Shown: positions 45,146 through 53,995 of the stretch, one piece after another
Numbering within the stretch: the stretch's first letter is position 1
How the letters are laid out: every line of letters begins with the position of its first letter
Assembly (NCBI RefSeq): GCF_900091585.1
Contig: NZ_FMHT01000003.1
Coordinates: forward strand, 1,531,001-1,595,000
Direction of reading: 5' to 3'
DNA from: Micromonospora nigra
Lineage (GTDB): Bacteria; Actinomycetota; Actinomycetes; Mycobacteriales; Micromonosporaceae
Length of the DNA stretch: 64,000 bases
The notes under the pieces: model-generated
What the model was told of the DNA's origin: nothing
The model's database searches: none
The model's input: only the letters and a program-made list of their open reading frames with translations
Program-made: the position numbers and the translations under genes

Positions 45146-47185
45146 CTAGTTGGCAGGGGTCGGGGGGAGCTTCAGGCCGCTGACCGGGGTCAGGGGGAGC
45201 AGCTTGCGGCCCGTGGGACCGATCTGGATCTCCGTGTCCATCGACGGGCACACACCGCAGTCGAAGCACGGGGTCCACCGGCAGTCGTCCTGCTCGTACT
45301 CGGACAGCGCGTCCTGCCAGTCCTGCCAGAGCCAGTCCTTGTCCAGACCCGAGTCAAGGTGGTCCCAGGGCAGGACCTCCAGTTCGTCACGCTCCCGGGT
45401 GGTGTACCAGTCGAGGTCCACCCCGAAGGCCGGCAGCACCTCGGCGGCGGCGTCCACCCAACGCTGGTACGAGAAGTGCTCGCTCCAGCCGTCGAACCGG
45501 CCGCCGTCCTCCCAGACCCGGCGGATCACCGCGCCGACCCGGCGGTCACCGCGGCTGAGCAGGCCCTCGATCAGCGACGGCTCGCCGTCGTGGTAGCGGT
45601 AGCCGATCGCCCGGCCCAGCGAACGGTCCGAGTTGATCGCCTGCTTGAGGATCCTGAGCCGGTGGTCGATGACCTCCGGCCGGTCCATCGGCGCCCACTG
45701 GAAGGGGGTGTGCGGCTTCGGTACGAAACCGCCGATGGAGACCGTGCAGCGGATGTCCTTCGAGCCGGTGGCGGCCCGACCCGCCCTGATGACCTCGTGC
45801 GCCATGTCCGCGATCTCCAGGACGTCGGCGTCGGTCTCCGTGGGCAGACCGCACATGAAGTACAGCTTCACCTGCCGCCAGCCGTTGGTGTACGCGGTGA
45901 CCACCGTACGGATCAGGTCTTCCTTGGACACCATCTTGTTGATGACCTTGCGGATCCGCTCCGATCCGCCCTCCGGGGCGAAGGTCAGGCCGGTGCGGCG
46001 CCCGTTGCGGGACAGCTCCTGGGCCAGGTCGATGTTGAACGCGTCCACCCGGGTCGACGGCAGCGACAGCGACACGTTGGTGCCCGCGTACTGCTCGGCG
46101 AGACCGGAGCACATGTCACCGATCTCCGAGTGGTCGGCCGAGGACAGCGACAGCAGGCCCACCTCGTGGAAGCCGGAGAACTCCAGCCCCTCCTTCACCA
46201 TCTGCCCGACGGTGGTGATCGAACGCTCCCGCACCGGGCGGGTGATCATGCCCGCCTGACAGAACCGGCAGCCCCGGGTGCAACCCCGGAAGATCTCCAC
46301 CGCGTACCGCTCGTGCACCGTCTCGGCCAGCGGGACGAGGGGCTTCTTCGGGTACGGCCAGGCGTCCAGGTCCATCGTCGTGCGCTTGTGCACCCGGAAC
46401 GGCACGTCCGCCCGGTTCGGCACGACCCGTTGGATCCGGCCGTCGGGCAGGTAGTCCACGTCGTAGAAGCGCGGCACGTAGACGCTCTCGGTGCGGGCCA
46501 GCCGCAACAGCAGCTCGTCGCGGCCACCCGGGGAGCCCTCGGCCTTCCACTCCCGGACGATCGCGGTGATCTCCAGGACCGCCTCCTCGCCGTCGCCCAG
46601 CACGGCCGCGTCGACGAAGTCGGCGATCGGCTCCGGGTTGAACGCGGCGTGCCCCCCGGCCACGATCACCGGGTCGGCGTCGGTGCGGTCGACGGCCAGC
46701 AGCGGGATCCCCGCCAGGTCGATCGCGGTGAGCAGGTTGGTGTAGCCCAGCTCGGTGGAGAACGAGACGCCGAACACGTCGAAGTCGCGTACCGAGCGGT
46801 GCGCGTCGACGGTGAACTGCGGCACGCCGTGGGCGCGCATCAGCTTCTCCAGGTCGGGCCAGACCGCGTAGGTGCGCTCCGCCAGCACGTCGGGCAACTC
46901 GTTGAGCACCTCGTAGAGGATCTGCACGCCCTGGTTGGGCAGGCCGACCTCGTACGCGTCGGGATACATCAACGCCCAGCGGACGGTCGCCGCATCCCAG
47001 TCCTTGACCACCGCGCCCAGCTCACCACCGACGTACTGGATGGGTTTGGTCACCTGGGGCAGCAGCGGCTCCAGCCGGGACCAGACCGAACGTTCCAGGT
47101 CGCGGCGCGGCGACGGCCGCGTCGAGCCGGAGTTGTCATCGGAACTGGCCGCCGTCGGGCGCGCCGTGGTGGACGGGACACTCAT
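45146..47185 (-). CDS. TIGR03960 family B12-binding radical SAM protein
   Basis: The 679-residue protein starts with a Rossmann-like cobalamin-binding region (PDAYEVGLPNQGVQILYEVLN, VDAHRSVRDFDVFGVSFSTELGYTN). The radical-SAM core follows, with the cluster motif GCTRGCRFCQ (CxxxCxxC) and GSERIRKVINKMV. A C-terminal Cys-rich segment (CRWTPCFDCGVCPS) may hold a second cluster. The reaction is unknown. The start is ATG at 47185. It is paired with TIGR03936 and followed by rne as in other actinobacteria. Confidence 0.92.
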   Translation of the reverse strand: MSVPSTTARPTAASSDDNSGSTRPSPRRDLERSVWSRLEPLLPQVTKPIQYVGGELGAVVKDWDAATVRWALMYPDAYEVGLPNQGVQILYEVLNELPDVLAERTYAVWPDLEKLMRAHGVPQFTVDAHRSVRDFDVFGVSFSTELGYTNLLTAIDLAGIPLLAVDRTDADPVIVAGGHAAFNPEPIADFVDAAVLGDGEEAVLEITAIVREWKAEGSPGGRDELLLRLARTESVYVPRFYDVDYLPDGRIQRVVPNRADVPFRVHKRTTMDLDAWPYPKKPLVPLAETVHERYAVEIFRGCTRGCRFCQAGMITRPVRERSITTVGQMVKEGLEFSGFHEVGLLSLSSADHSEIGDMCSGLAEQYAGTNVSLSLPSTRVDAFNIDLAQELSRNGRRTGLTFAPEGGSERIRKVINKMVSKEDLIRTVVTAYTNGWRQVKLYFMCGLPTETDADVLEIADMAHEVIRAGRAATGSKDIRCTVSIGGFVPKPHTPFQWAPMDRPEVIDHRLRILKQAINSDRSLGRAIGYRYHDGEPSLIEGLLSRGDRRVGAVIRRVWEDGGRFDGWSEHFSYQRWVDAAAEVLPAFGVDLDWYTTRERDELEVLPWDHLDSGLDKDWLWQDWQDALSEYEQDDCRWTPCFDCGVCPSMDTEIQIGPTGRKLLPLTPVSGLKLPPTPAN

Positions 47186-47373
47186 GATGCCCAAGGGTAC
47201 GCGCCTGCCCGCCGCCGACCGCCGACGGCGTACGCCCCCGGGCCGTCGTCATCCGGTGACCGCGCCGACAGCCGGTTGCCCGACCTGCGCAGACGCCCAC
47301 CGGGCCCGGCCGGCTCGTCGATGGTGGCACGACGGTACTAACCTCGGATCGGCGTGAGAGGAGATTGCCGACG

Positions 47374-48906
47374 ATGCCGGAGCCGCAGCCGGGAGCAGAC
47401 CGGCCGGTCGACGGGAACACCCCGGACCCCCGCGGGCACGGGGAGCAGGCGGTCACCGAGGAGCAGGCGGTCACCGAGGAGCACGGCGCGGCCGTGCCGC
47501 CGGCCGACGCCACGGCGGCCGATCCCATCGCGAACCCCACCCCTGCCCCATCCACCGGTGCCCCCACCGCCGAGCAGCCGAGCGCCGGCCCGAACGGCAC
47601 CCACGAGCTGCCGGCGCGGGACGCCGCCACGACGACGCCCGACCCGGACGCCGGTTCGGGGCCGTCGGGCACCCGCAAGCTGTCCGCCGAGGCCCTGGCG
47701 GCCGGCCCTCAGGGCACCCGCAGGTTCTCCGCCGAAGCCGTGGACGCCGACCACCAGGGCACCCGCAAACCGACCGACGGGCCGGCGGCCGGCCCGCACG
47801 GCACCCGCAAACTGACCGACGGGCAGGCGACCGACGAGGCGGCACGCTTCAGTGGTTCGGCAGCGGTTCCGCCGCCGCCCGTGCGCCGCCGCTCATGGGG
47901 TGAGTCGGCCGAGCCGACCCCCGTGCCGCCGACACCGACGCCGCAGCCGGAACACCAGGTGCCGGTCGACCCGTGGGCGGGCGCGGACACCGGCGGTTGG
48001 GAGCTGCCGTCCGCCGACTTCCCGGCCCTGCCGCCGCCTCCACCCCCACCGGCGCCGACCCGGCCGTACCCGGTGCCGCCCGTGTCGCCCGCCCCGGCGT
48101 CCCCGCCGATGGCCCGCCCGACCTCCCCACCGCCGGCCCCGGTCGCCTACCCGGTCTCACCGCCCCCGCCGGCGGCCCGGCACGTCGCCCCGCCGCCCCC
48201 GCAGGTGGCCCGCTCCGTCTCCCCGTCGCCGGCCTACCCGCCGCCCCACCCGGCACCGGCGGTGGCCGCGCCTGCGACGAAGCAGCGGCGCGGCCGCACG
48301 CCGCGCCCGGCCCCGCCGCCACCCGGCCCGCAGGCGCCTCCGGCCGTCAAGCGCAAGCGGCGCCGCTGGCCCTGGCTGCTGTTGCTGACCATCGCCTGCT
48401 GCTGCGGCTGCCCGGCCTACTACGGCACGCCCATGTTCAGCCAGTACCCCGTCGACGCCGCCCTCCCCGCCCAGGTCAACGACCTGCGCCTGCGCGAGGA
48501 CGACCGCAGCGAGGAGGCGGTCAGGAAGCTGAAGAGCGAGGTACGCCAGGCACACTGGCTCGCCGAGGACACCTTCGCCGGCATCTACACCACCCCCGCC
48601 GGCAAACGGATCACGGTCTTCGGCGGCACCGGCATCCGGTTCACCCCGGAGTCCGACGCGAAGGCGGAGATCGAACGCCTCTCCGGCCAGTACGCGCTGC
48701 GGGAAAGCCAGGTCGTCGAGACCAACGTCCGGGGTCGGTACGGGCGTTGCGCCGTGGGCCGGGCCAACGGCACCGGCGTGGTGGTCTGCACCTCGGTCGA
48801 CCACGGCAGCATCACCAGCGCCGTGTTCACCGGCCTGTCGGTGGACGACAGCGCCCGCCTGCTCGACACCCTGCGGCAACAGATCGTGACCACTGACGCG
48901 CAGTGA
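47374..48906 (+). CDS. Pro-rich single-pass membrane protein with a small extracellular domain
   Basis: The 510-residue protein has a long cytoplasmic N-terminus. It first carries degenerate repeats around GTRKL(S/T) (four copies, each about 17 residues), then a Pro-rich stretch. Basic residues and one membrane segment follow (RWPWLLLLTIACCCGC), then an outside domain of about 140 residues. Its end, DHGSITSAVFTGLSVDDSARLLDTLRQQI, closely matches the C-terminus of the product at 59915-60598, so the two share a domain. Two or more Cys (RCAVG, VVCTS) may form a disulfide. ATG at 47374 has GAGAGGAG upstream. The Pro-rich tail could be a partner for phosphorylation or FHA binding; this is speculation. 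Confidence 0.8.
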   Translation: MPEPQPGADRPVDGNTPDPRGHGEQAVTEEQAVTEEHGAAVPPADATAADPIANPTPAPSTGAPTAEQPSAGPNGTHELPARDAATTTPDPDAGSGPSGTRKLSAEALAAGPQGTRRFSAEAVDADHQGTRKPTDGPAAGPHGTRKLTDGQATDEAARFSGSAAVPPPPVRRRSWGESAEPTPVPPTPTPQPEHQVPVDPWAGADTGGWELPSADFPALPPPPPPPAPTRPYPVPPVSPAPASPPMARPTSPPPAPVAYPVSPPPPAARHVAPPPPQVARSVSPSPAYPPPHPAPAVAAPATKQRRGRTPRPAPPPPGPQAPPAVKRKRRRWPWLLLLTIACCCGCPAYYGTPMFSQYPVDAALPAQVNDLRLREDDRSEEAVRKLKSEVRQAHWLAEDTFAGIYTTPAGKRITVFGGTGIRFTPESDAKAEIERLSGQYALRESQVVETNVRGRYGRCAVGRANGTGVVVCTSVDHGSITSAVFTGLSVDDSARLLDTLRQQIVTTDAQ

Positions 48907-48945
48907 GCCGGGGTTCCCGCGCCCCGGGCGACTCAGCCCGTCGGG

Positions 48946-49034
48946 ACGGCTCAACCCGTCGGACGGCTCAACCCGTCGGGACGGCTCAACCCGTCGGGAC
49001 GGCTCAACCCGTCGGGACGGCTCAACCCGTCGGG
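48946..49034. repeat. Five tandem copies of an 18-bp repeat
   Basis: Units ACGGCTCAACCCGTCGGG at 48963, 48981, 48999 and 49017 are identical; the first (48946) lacks one G. Partial copies flank the array (from 48931 and 49035). The array lies between two convergent genes and touches the stop of the acyltransferase gene. Confidence 0.92.
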
Positions 49035-49039
49035 ACGGC

Positions 49040-49738
49040 TCAGGCCCCGTCGGGTTCGCCGGCGACCGGCGGGTGACCACGCGGCGGCGCGTAGCGCGGC
49101 ACGTACTCCTGGCCGGTGAGCTTCTGGATCTCGCTCATCAACTCGTCGGTCATCTGCCGCAGCGACGTCCGGTCGTCCGAACGCCCGGTGAAGTCCAACG
49201 GCTTACCGAACCGCACGATGATCTTCGCCCGGCCCGGCCGGGGCATCCGCGCCCCGATCGGTTGGGCCTTGTCGGTGCCGATCATGCCGACGGGGATGAC
49301 CGGCACTCCCGCGGCCAGGGCCAACCGGGCCGTGCCGGTGCGCCCCCGGTAGAGCCGCCCGTCCGGCGACCGGGTTCCCTCCGGGTAGATGGCGACCAGG
49401 TCGCCGCCCCTGAGCGCGGGAATCGCCGCGTCGAAGGCGGACAGCGCCGCCCGCCCGCCGGCCCGCTCGACGGGAATGGCCCCCAGGCCCTCCAGCACGA
49501 ACCGCTGGATCGCGCCCTTGATCCCGGTGCCCTTGTAGTACTCCGACTTGGCCCAGAAGGCCAGGTGGCGGGGCACCACCGTGCCGAGGAGCAACTCGTC
49601 GGCGACCGACAGGTGATTGCCGGCGAAGATCGCACCGCCGGTCTCCGGGATGTGCTCCAGCCCCTCCACGGTCGGTCGGAGCGCCAGCCGCATCGTGGGA
49701 GCCACGGTGAGCTTGCCGATGGTGTAGAGCAGCGGCAC
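49040..49738 (-). CDS. 1-acyl-sn-glycerol-3-phosphate acyltransferase (PlsC) family
   Basis: The 232-residue protein has the acyltransferase motif NHLSVAD (HxxxxD, catalytic His and Asp), a second block in VAIYPEGTRSPDG (glycerophosphate binding) and a hydrophobic N-terminus. It should acylate lysophosphatidic acid or a related lysolipid at the inner membrane. GTG at 49738 is preceded by GGAGG. The gene lies downstream of ileS but behind a hairpin, so it probably has its own promoter. A tandem repeat overlaps its stop codon. Confidence 0.9.
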   Translation of the reverse strand: MPLLYTIGKLTVAPTMRLALRPTVEGLEHIPETGGAIFAGNHLSVADELLLGTVVPRHLAFWAKSEYYKGTGIKGAIQRFVLEGLGAIPVERAGGRAALSAFDAAIPALRGGDLVAIYPEGTRSPDGRLYRGRTGTARLALAAGVPVIPVGMIGTDKAQPIGARMPRPGRAKIIVRFGKPLDFTGRSDDRTSLRQMTDELMSEIQKLTGQEYVPRYAPPRGHPPVAGEPDGA

Positions 49739-49837
49739 TGGTCCTCCGGCAGATCGTGTCCGAACAGGCGGTGTCACCGTAGCGGACGGTCGCACCGCGC
49801 CCTCTGCGGGTGGCGGACGGTCCGGCCGGTGGGCGGC

Positions 49838-49868
49838 CCGGGGGCCGGCGGAATCCGCCGGCCCCCGG
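49838..49868 (-). terminator. Hairpin terminator after ileS
   Basis: CCGGGGGCCGGCGG and CCGCCGGCCCCCGG form a perfect 14-bp stem with a 3-base loop, 12 bases after the ileS stop. Confidence 0.85.
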
Positions 49869-49880
49869 ATGGTCAGGTCG

Positions 49881-52800
49881 TCACACCCGTCGCACGGCCA
49901 CCGTCACCCGGTCGCCCTCGCCGACCTCGCCGGTGAAGCCGTCGACCCCGTCGGCGAAGTCGACCGAGTCGGCCAGCACCTCCCGGGCCACGAACCCGGC
50001 GTACGCCGACACCGCCGCGCGGACCTCCTCCGTCGCCGAGACGGTCACCACGATCCGGTCCGAGACGTCCAGGTCGGCGTCGCGGCGGGCCTGCTGCACC
50101 ACCCGCACGACGTCCCGGGCCAACCCCTCGGCGGCCAGTTCGGGGGTGACCCCGGTGTCCAGCACCACCACGCCGTCGGCGCCGGGCAGCGGCGCGGAGT
50201 GCTCGGCGTCGGCGGCGACCAGGCGCAGCTCGTACTCGCCCTCGGCGAGGGTCACCCCGGCGGCGACGGGTACGCCGTCGTGCAGCTCCCACTCCCCCGC
50301 CTTGACCGCCTTGATCACCTGCTGGACCTGCTTGCCGACGCGGGGGCCCAGCGCCCGGGGCACCACGGTCAGCACCTGCTGGCAGTAGGCCTGCACCTCG
50401 TCGGTGAACTCGACCGCCTTGACGTTGACCTCGTCGGCGACCAGGTCGGCGAAGGGACGCAGGGCGTCGGCGGTCGGCGAGGCGACCGTCAGCCGCGACA
50501 GCGGCAGCCGCACCCGCAGCCCCTTGGCCTTGCGCAGCGACAACGCCGCCGAGCACACCTCCCGGGTGGCGTCCATCGCGGCGACCAGGTCGTGGTCGGC
50601 CGGGAACTCGTCGGCCGACGGCCAGTCGGTCAGGTGCACCGAGCGTTCACCGGTCAGGCCGCGCCAGATCTCCTCGGCCGTCAGCGGCACCAGCGGCGCG
50701 ACCACCCGGCACAGCGTCTCCAGCACCGTCCACAGGGTGTCGAACGCGTCGGCGTCGCCCGCCCAGAACCGGTCCCGGGACCGTCGCACGTACCAGTTGG
50801 TCAACGCGTCCAGGTAGGACCGGACGGTGGCGCAGGCACCGGAGATGTCGTACGCGTCCATCTGCGCGCCGACCGTCTCGACCAGTTCCCGCGTCTTGGC
50901 CAGCACGTACCGGTCGAGCAGGTGTCCGGCGGCGACGCCACCGGCCGACCCGGCGTCGACCTTCCGCTTCGCCACGTACCCGTCGGCGTTGGCGTACAGC
51001 GAGAAGAAGTACCAGACGTTCCACAGCGGCAGCAGCACCTGCCGGACGGCGTCGCGGATACCCGACTCGGTGACCGCCATGTCGCCGCCGCGCAGCACCG
51101 GCGAGGACATCAGCATCCAGCGCATCGCGTCGGAGCCGTACGAGTCGAACACGTGGTAGACGTCCGGGTAGTTGCGCAGGCTCTTGGACATCTTGCGCCC
51201 GTCCGAGCCGAGCAGGATGCCGTGGCTGAGGCAGTTGCGGAACGCCGGCCGGTCGAACAGTGCGGTGGCCAGCACGTGCATGGTGTAGAACCAGCCGCGG
51301 GTCTGCCCGATGTACTCGACGATGAAGTCGCCCGGGTAGTGGTGCTCGAACCAGTCGCGGTTCTCGAACGGGTAGTGCACCTGGGCGAACGGCATCGAGC
51401 CGGACTCGAACCAGCAGTCCAGCACCTCCGGCACCCGGCGCATCATCGAGCGCCCGGTCGGGTCGTCCGGGTTGGGGCGGACCAGGTCGTCCACCGCCGG
51501 CCGGTGCAGGTCGGTCAGGCGTACGCCGAAGTCCCGCTCGAGGTCGGCCAGCGAGCCGTACACGTCCACCCGCGGGTACGCCGGGTCGTCGGAGCGCCAC
51601 ACCGGGATCGGCGAACCCCAGAACCGGTTCCGGCTGATCGACCAGTCCCGGGCGTTGGCCAGCCACTTGCCGAACGAGCCGTCCTTGATGTGCCCCGGGG
51701 TCCAGTTGATCTGCTGGTTCAGCTCCACCATCCGGTCCCTGAACCGGGTCACCGCGACGAACCACGACGACACCGCCTTGTAGACCAGCGGAGTGTCGCA
51801 ACGCCAGCAGTGCGGGTACGGGTGGGTGTAGGTGTCCTGCTTGAGCACCACCCCCCGCTCCTTCAACTCGCGGATCACCGACCTGTTCACGTCGAACACC
51901 TGCTCGCCCTGGTACGGCGGCACCAGCGAGGTGAACCGGGTGTGGTCGTCGACGGTGACGATGGTGGGGATGCCGGCGGCGGTGCAGACGTTCTGGTCGT
52001 CCTCGCCGAACGCCGGGGCGAGGTGGACGATCCCGGTGCCGTCCTCGGTGGTGACGAACTCCGCCCCGAGCACCTGGTAGGCGTGGTCACCCGCCCGCTC
52101 GACCAGGAAGTCGTACAGCGGGACGTAGCGGCGACCGGTGAGGTCCGCGCCCCGCACCGTGCCGAGCAGCTCGTACCCCTCCAGTTCCTTGGCGTACGCG
52201 GCCAGCCGGGCCGCGCCGACCAGGTACCGCTGGCCGTCGCGCTCCAGCACCGCGTACTCGATCTCGGGGCCGACGGCCAGCGCCAGGTTCGACGGCAGGG
52301 TCCACGGCGTGGTGGTCCACACCCCCAGCTTCACCGGCCCGCGTACCAGCTCGGGGGCGTTCTCGTCCGCCGTGAGCGCGAACCACACCGACAGGGTCGG
52401 GTCGTGCCGGTCCCGGTAGACGTCGTCCATCCGGGTCTCGGTGTTCGACAGCGGTGTCTCGCAGCGCCAGCAGTAGGCCAGCACCCGGAAGCCCTCGTAG
52501 ACCAGACCCTTGTCGTGCAGGGTCTTGAAGGCCCACATGACGCTTTCCATGTAGTCCAGGTCGAGGGTCTTGTAGTCGTTGGCGAAGTCGACCCAGCGGG
52601 CCTGTCGGGTGACGTAGCGTTCCCAGTCCTGGGTGAACTCCAGCACCGAGGTGCGGCACGCCTCGTTGAACCGGGCCACGCCCAGGTCGAGGATCTCCGC
52701 CTTGCTGGTGATGCCGAGCTGCTTCTCGGCCACCACCTCGGCGGGCAGGCCGTGGCAGTCCCAGCCGAAACGGCGCTCCACCCGCCGGCCGCGCATGGTC

Positions 52801-53084
52801 TGGTAGCGCGGCACCACGTCCTTGACGTACCCGGTGAACAGGTGGCCGTAGTGCGGCAGCCCGTTGGCGAACGGCGGGCCGTCGTAGAAGACGTACTCGT
52901 TGTCGGCGGAGCCGCCCCCGGCGACGGAGTCCGCCGGCGACCGGCCGGAGGCGGGCCGGGCCTCGACGCTGGCCTCGAAGGTCTTGTCGGCCGTCCAGTG
53001 TTCCAGGACCCGGCGCTCGACCGCGGGCAGGTCCGGGCTCGCCGGGACACCGGCGGCGGTCGGGTCGTGCAACGGATAGGCCAT
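49881..53084 (-). CDS. ileS: Isoleucyl-tRNA synthetase, type 2 (eukaryote-like)
   Basis: The 1067-residue class I synthetase has the HIGH-type motif PHYGH at 77-81 and KMSKS in [13 protein letters not shown]. The editing domain follows the first third. The form HYGH and overall length fit the type 2 enzymes found in actinobacteria and eukaryotes, which as a class are less sensitive to mupirocin than type 1. It charges tRNA-Ile and edits valine. Transcription is expected to depend on isoleucine charging through the T-box leader at 53100-53330. A hairpin terminator follows. Confidence 0.97.
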   Translation of the reverse strand: MAYPLHDPTAAGVPASPDLPAVERRVLEHWTADKTFEASVEARPASGRSPADSVAGGGSADNEYVFYDGPPFANGLPHYGHLFTGYVKDVVPRYQTMRGRRVERRFGWDCHGLPAEVVAEKQLGITSKAEILDLGVARFNEACRTSVLEFTQDWERYVTRQARWVDFANDYKTLDLDYMESVMWAFKTLHDKGLVYEGFRVLAYCWRCETPLSNTETRMDDVYRDRHDPTLSVWFALTADENAPELVRGPVKLGVWTTTPWTLPSNLALAVGPEIEYAVLERDGQRYLVGAARLAAYAKELEGYELLGTVRGADLTGRRYVPLYDFLVERAGDHAYQVLGAEFVTTEDGTGIVHLAPAFGEDDQNVCTAAGIPTIVTVDDHTRFTSLVPPYQGEQVFDVNRSVIRELKERGVVLKQDTYTHPYPHCWRCDTPLVYKAVSSWFVAVTRFRDRMVELNQQINWTPGHIKDGSFGKWLANARDWSISRNRFWGSPIPVWRSDDPAYPRVDVYGSLADLERDFGVRLTDLHRPAVDDLVRPNPDDPTGRSMMRRVPEVLDCWFESGSMPFAQVHYPFENRDWFEHHYPGDFIVEYIGQTRGWFYTMHVLATALFDRPAFRNCLSHGILLGSDGRKMSKSLRNYPDVYHVFDSYGSDAMRWMLMSSPVLRGGDMAVTESGIRDAVRQVLLPLWNVWYFFSLYANADGYVAKRKVDAGSAGGVAAGHLLDRYVLAKTRELVETVGAQMDAYDISGACATVRSYLDALTNWYVRRSRDRFWAGDADAFDTLWTVLETLCRVVAPLVPLTAEEIWRGLTGERSVHLTDWPSADEFPADHDLVAAMDATREVCSAALSLRKAKGLRVRLPLSRLTVASPTADALRPFADLVADEVNVKAVEFTDEVQAYCQQVLTVVPRALGPRVGKQVQQVIKAVKAGEWELHDGVPVAAGVTLAEGEYELRLVAADAEHSAPLPGADGVVVLDTGVTPELAAEGLARDVVRVVQQARRDADLDVSDRIVVTVSATEEVRAAVSAYAGFVAREVLADSVDFADGVDGFTGEVGEGDRVTVAVRRV

Positions 53085-53099
53085 CGGGGGTCGCTCTCC

Positions 53100-53330
53100 T
53101 CAGCAGCTCACTGTCGTGTGGTCTGCGAGGACGAGCCGATCGGGTACGCCGTTGCCGGCGCCCCGCGTCGACCCGCGGTACCACCCCGCTTGGCGGCCAG
53201 GATCGACCGCCCGCTCATTGGCCGGCTGTGACGGGCCGGACCCGTCCGGTTCTACTGAGCCGGTCACCCGGCCGTTCTTCCGGAGGCTCACCGGTGATAG
53301 CCGGATCATCGCCGTACGCCCAGATCCTAC
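53100..53330 (-). promoter_or_regulatory. T-box leader riboswitch of ileS
   Basis: On the minus strand the core T-box sequence GGGTGGTACCGCGG is present at 53173-53187, where its UGG would pair with the free NCCA end of tRNA. At 53285-53307 the short stem has CCGG-CTATCA-CCGG with ATC, an isoleucine codon, in the loop (53296-53298): the specifier. The short specifier stem resembles the mycobacterial and Nocardia ileS T-boxes, which regulate translation by hiding the ribosome site. Here AGGAG lies about 13 bases before the ATG. The exact outer borders are estimated. Confidence 0.9.
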
Positions 53331-53426
53331 CCGCCCCCACCCCCGGCCCGCCGCCGACTAATCCCCCACCGGGCCACCGTGGTGATCATGGCGCGGGGAA
53401 GCGGGCCCGGTGGGCGCGGACCTGCC

Positions 53427-53852
53427 TCAGCCCAGCTCGGGGAACCAGAGCCCGAGTTCGCGCTTGGCGCTGTCCGGGGAGTCGGAGGCGTGCACCAGGT
53501 TCTCCCGGTTGGACAGCGAGAGGTCGCCCCGAATGGTGCCGGCGGCGGCCTTGCGGCCGTCGGTGCTGCCGATCATCGCCCGGACCACGTCGATCACCTG
53601 GTCGCCGGAGAGCACCAGGGCGACCAGTGGGCCGCCGGTCATGAACGCCTTCAGCGGCGGGTAGAACGGCTTGTCGACGTGTTCGGCGTAGTGCTGGTCG
53701 GCGAGGTCACCACCCAGCGTCCGCGTCTGCATCGCGTCGATCCGCAGCCCCTTGCGCTCGAAGCGAGAGATGATCTCGCCGACCAGTCCGCGGCGGACCG
53801 CGTCGGGCTTGATCAGTACGAGCGTGCGCTCGTCCGCGCTGCTGCTGGACAC
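53427..53852 (-). CDS. ndk: Nucleoside diphosphate kinase
   Basis: The 141-residue protein has the active-site region NLVHASDSPDSAKRELGLWFPE, where the His is phosphorylated, and LVLIKPDAVRRGLVGEI at the N-terminus. It makes NTPs and dNTPs from diphosphates. GTG at 53852 is preceded by AGGAGG at about nine bases; the upstream extension is not supported. It lies upstream of the ileS T-box, with a 74-base gap to the T-box and no other gene. Confidence 0.96.
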   Translation of the reverse strand: MSSSSADERTLVLIKPDAVRRGLVGEIISRFERKGLRIDAMQTRTLGGDLADQHYAEHVDKPFYPPLKAFMTGGPLVALVLSGDQVIDVVRAMIGSTDGRKAAAGTIRGDLSLSNRENLVHASDSPDSAKRELGLWFPELG

Positions 53853-53995
53853 GCTGGGTTCCTCCTGTGAGCGGAAGGGGGCCGGGCTCGGTACGGTCAG
53901 CCTAGCGACCCGGCCCCGGCGCCGGCGCGGCGGCTGGTCCTTCCCCCGGCGGCCCGTCCGGCCTAGCCTGGCCCTTGACCCTCGGGAGGTCCACA

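Noticed and set aside
48946..49034. CRISPR-like array
   Set aside because: Units are contiguous without unique spacers and no cas genes are present.
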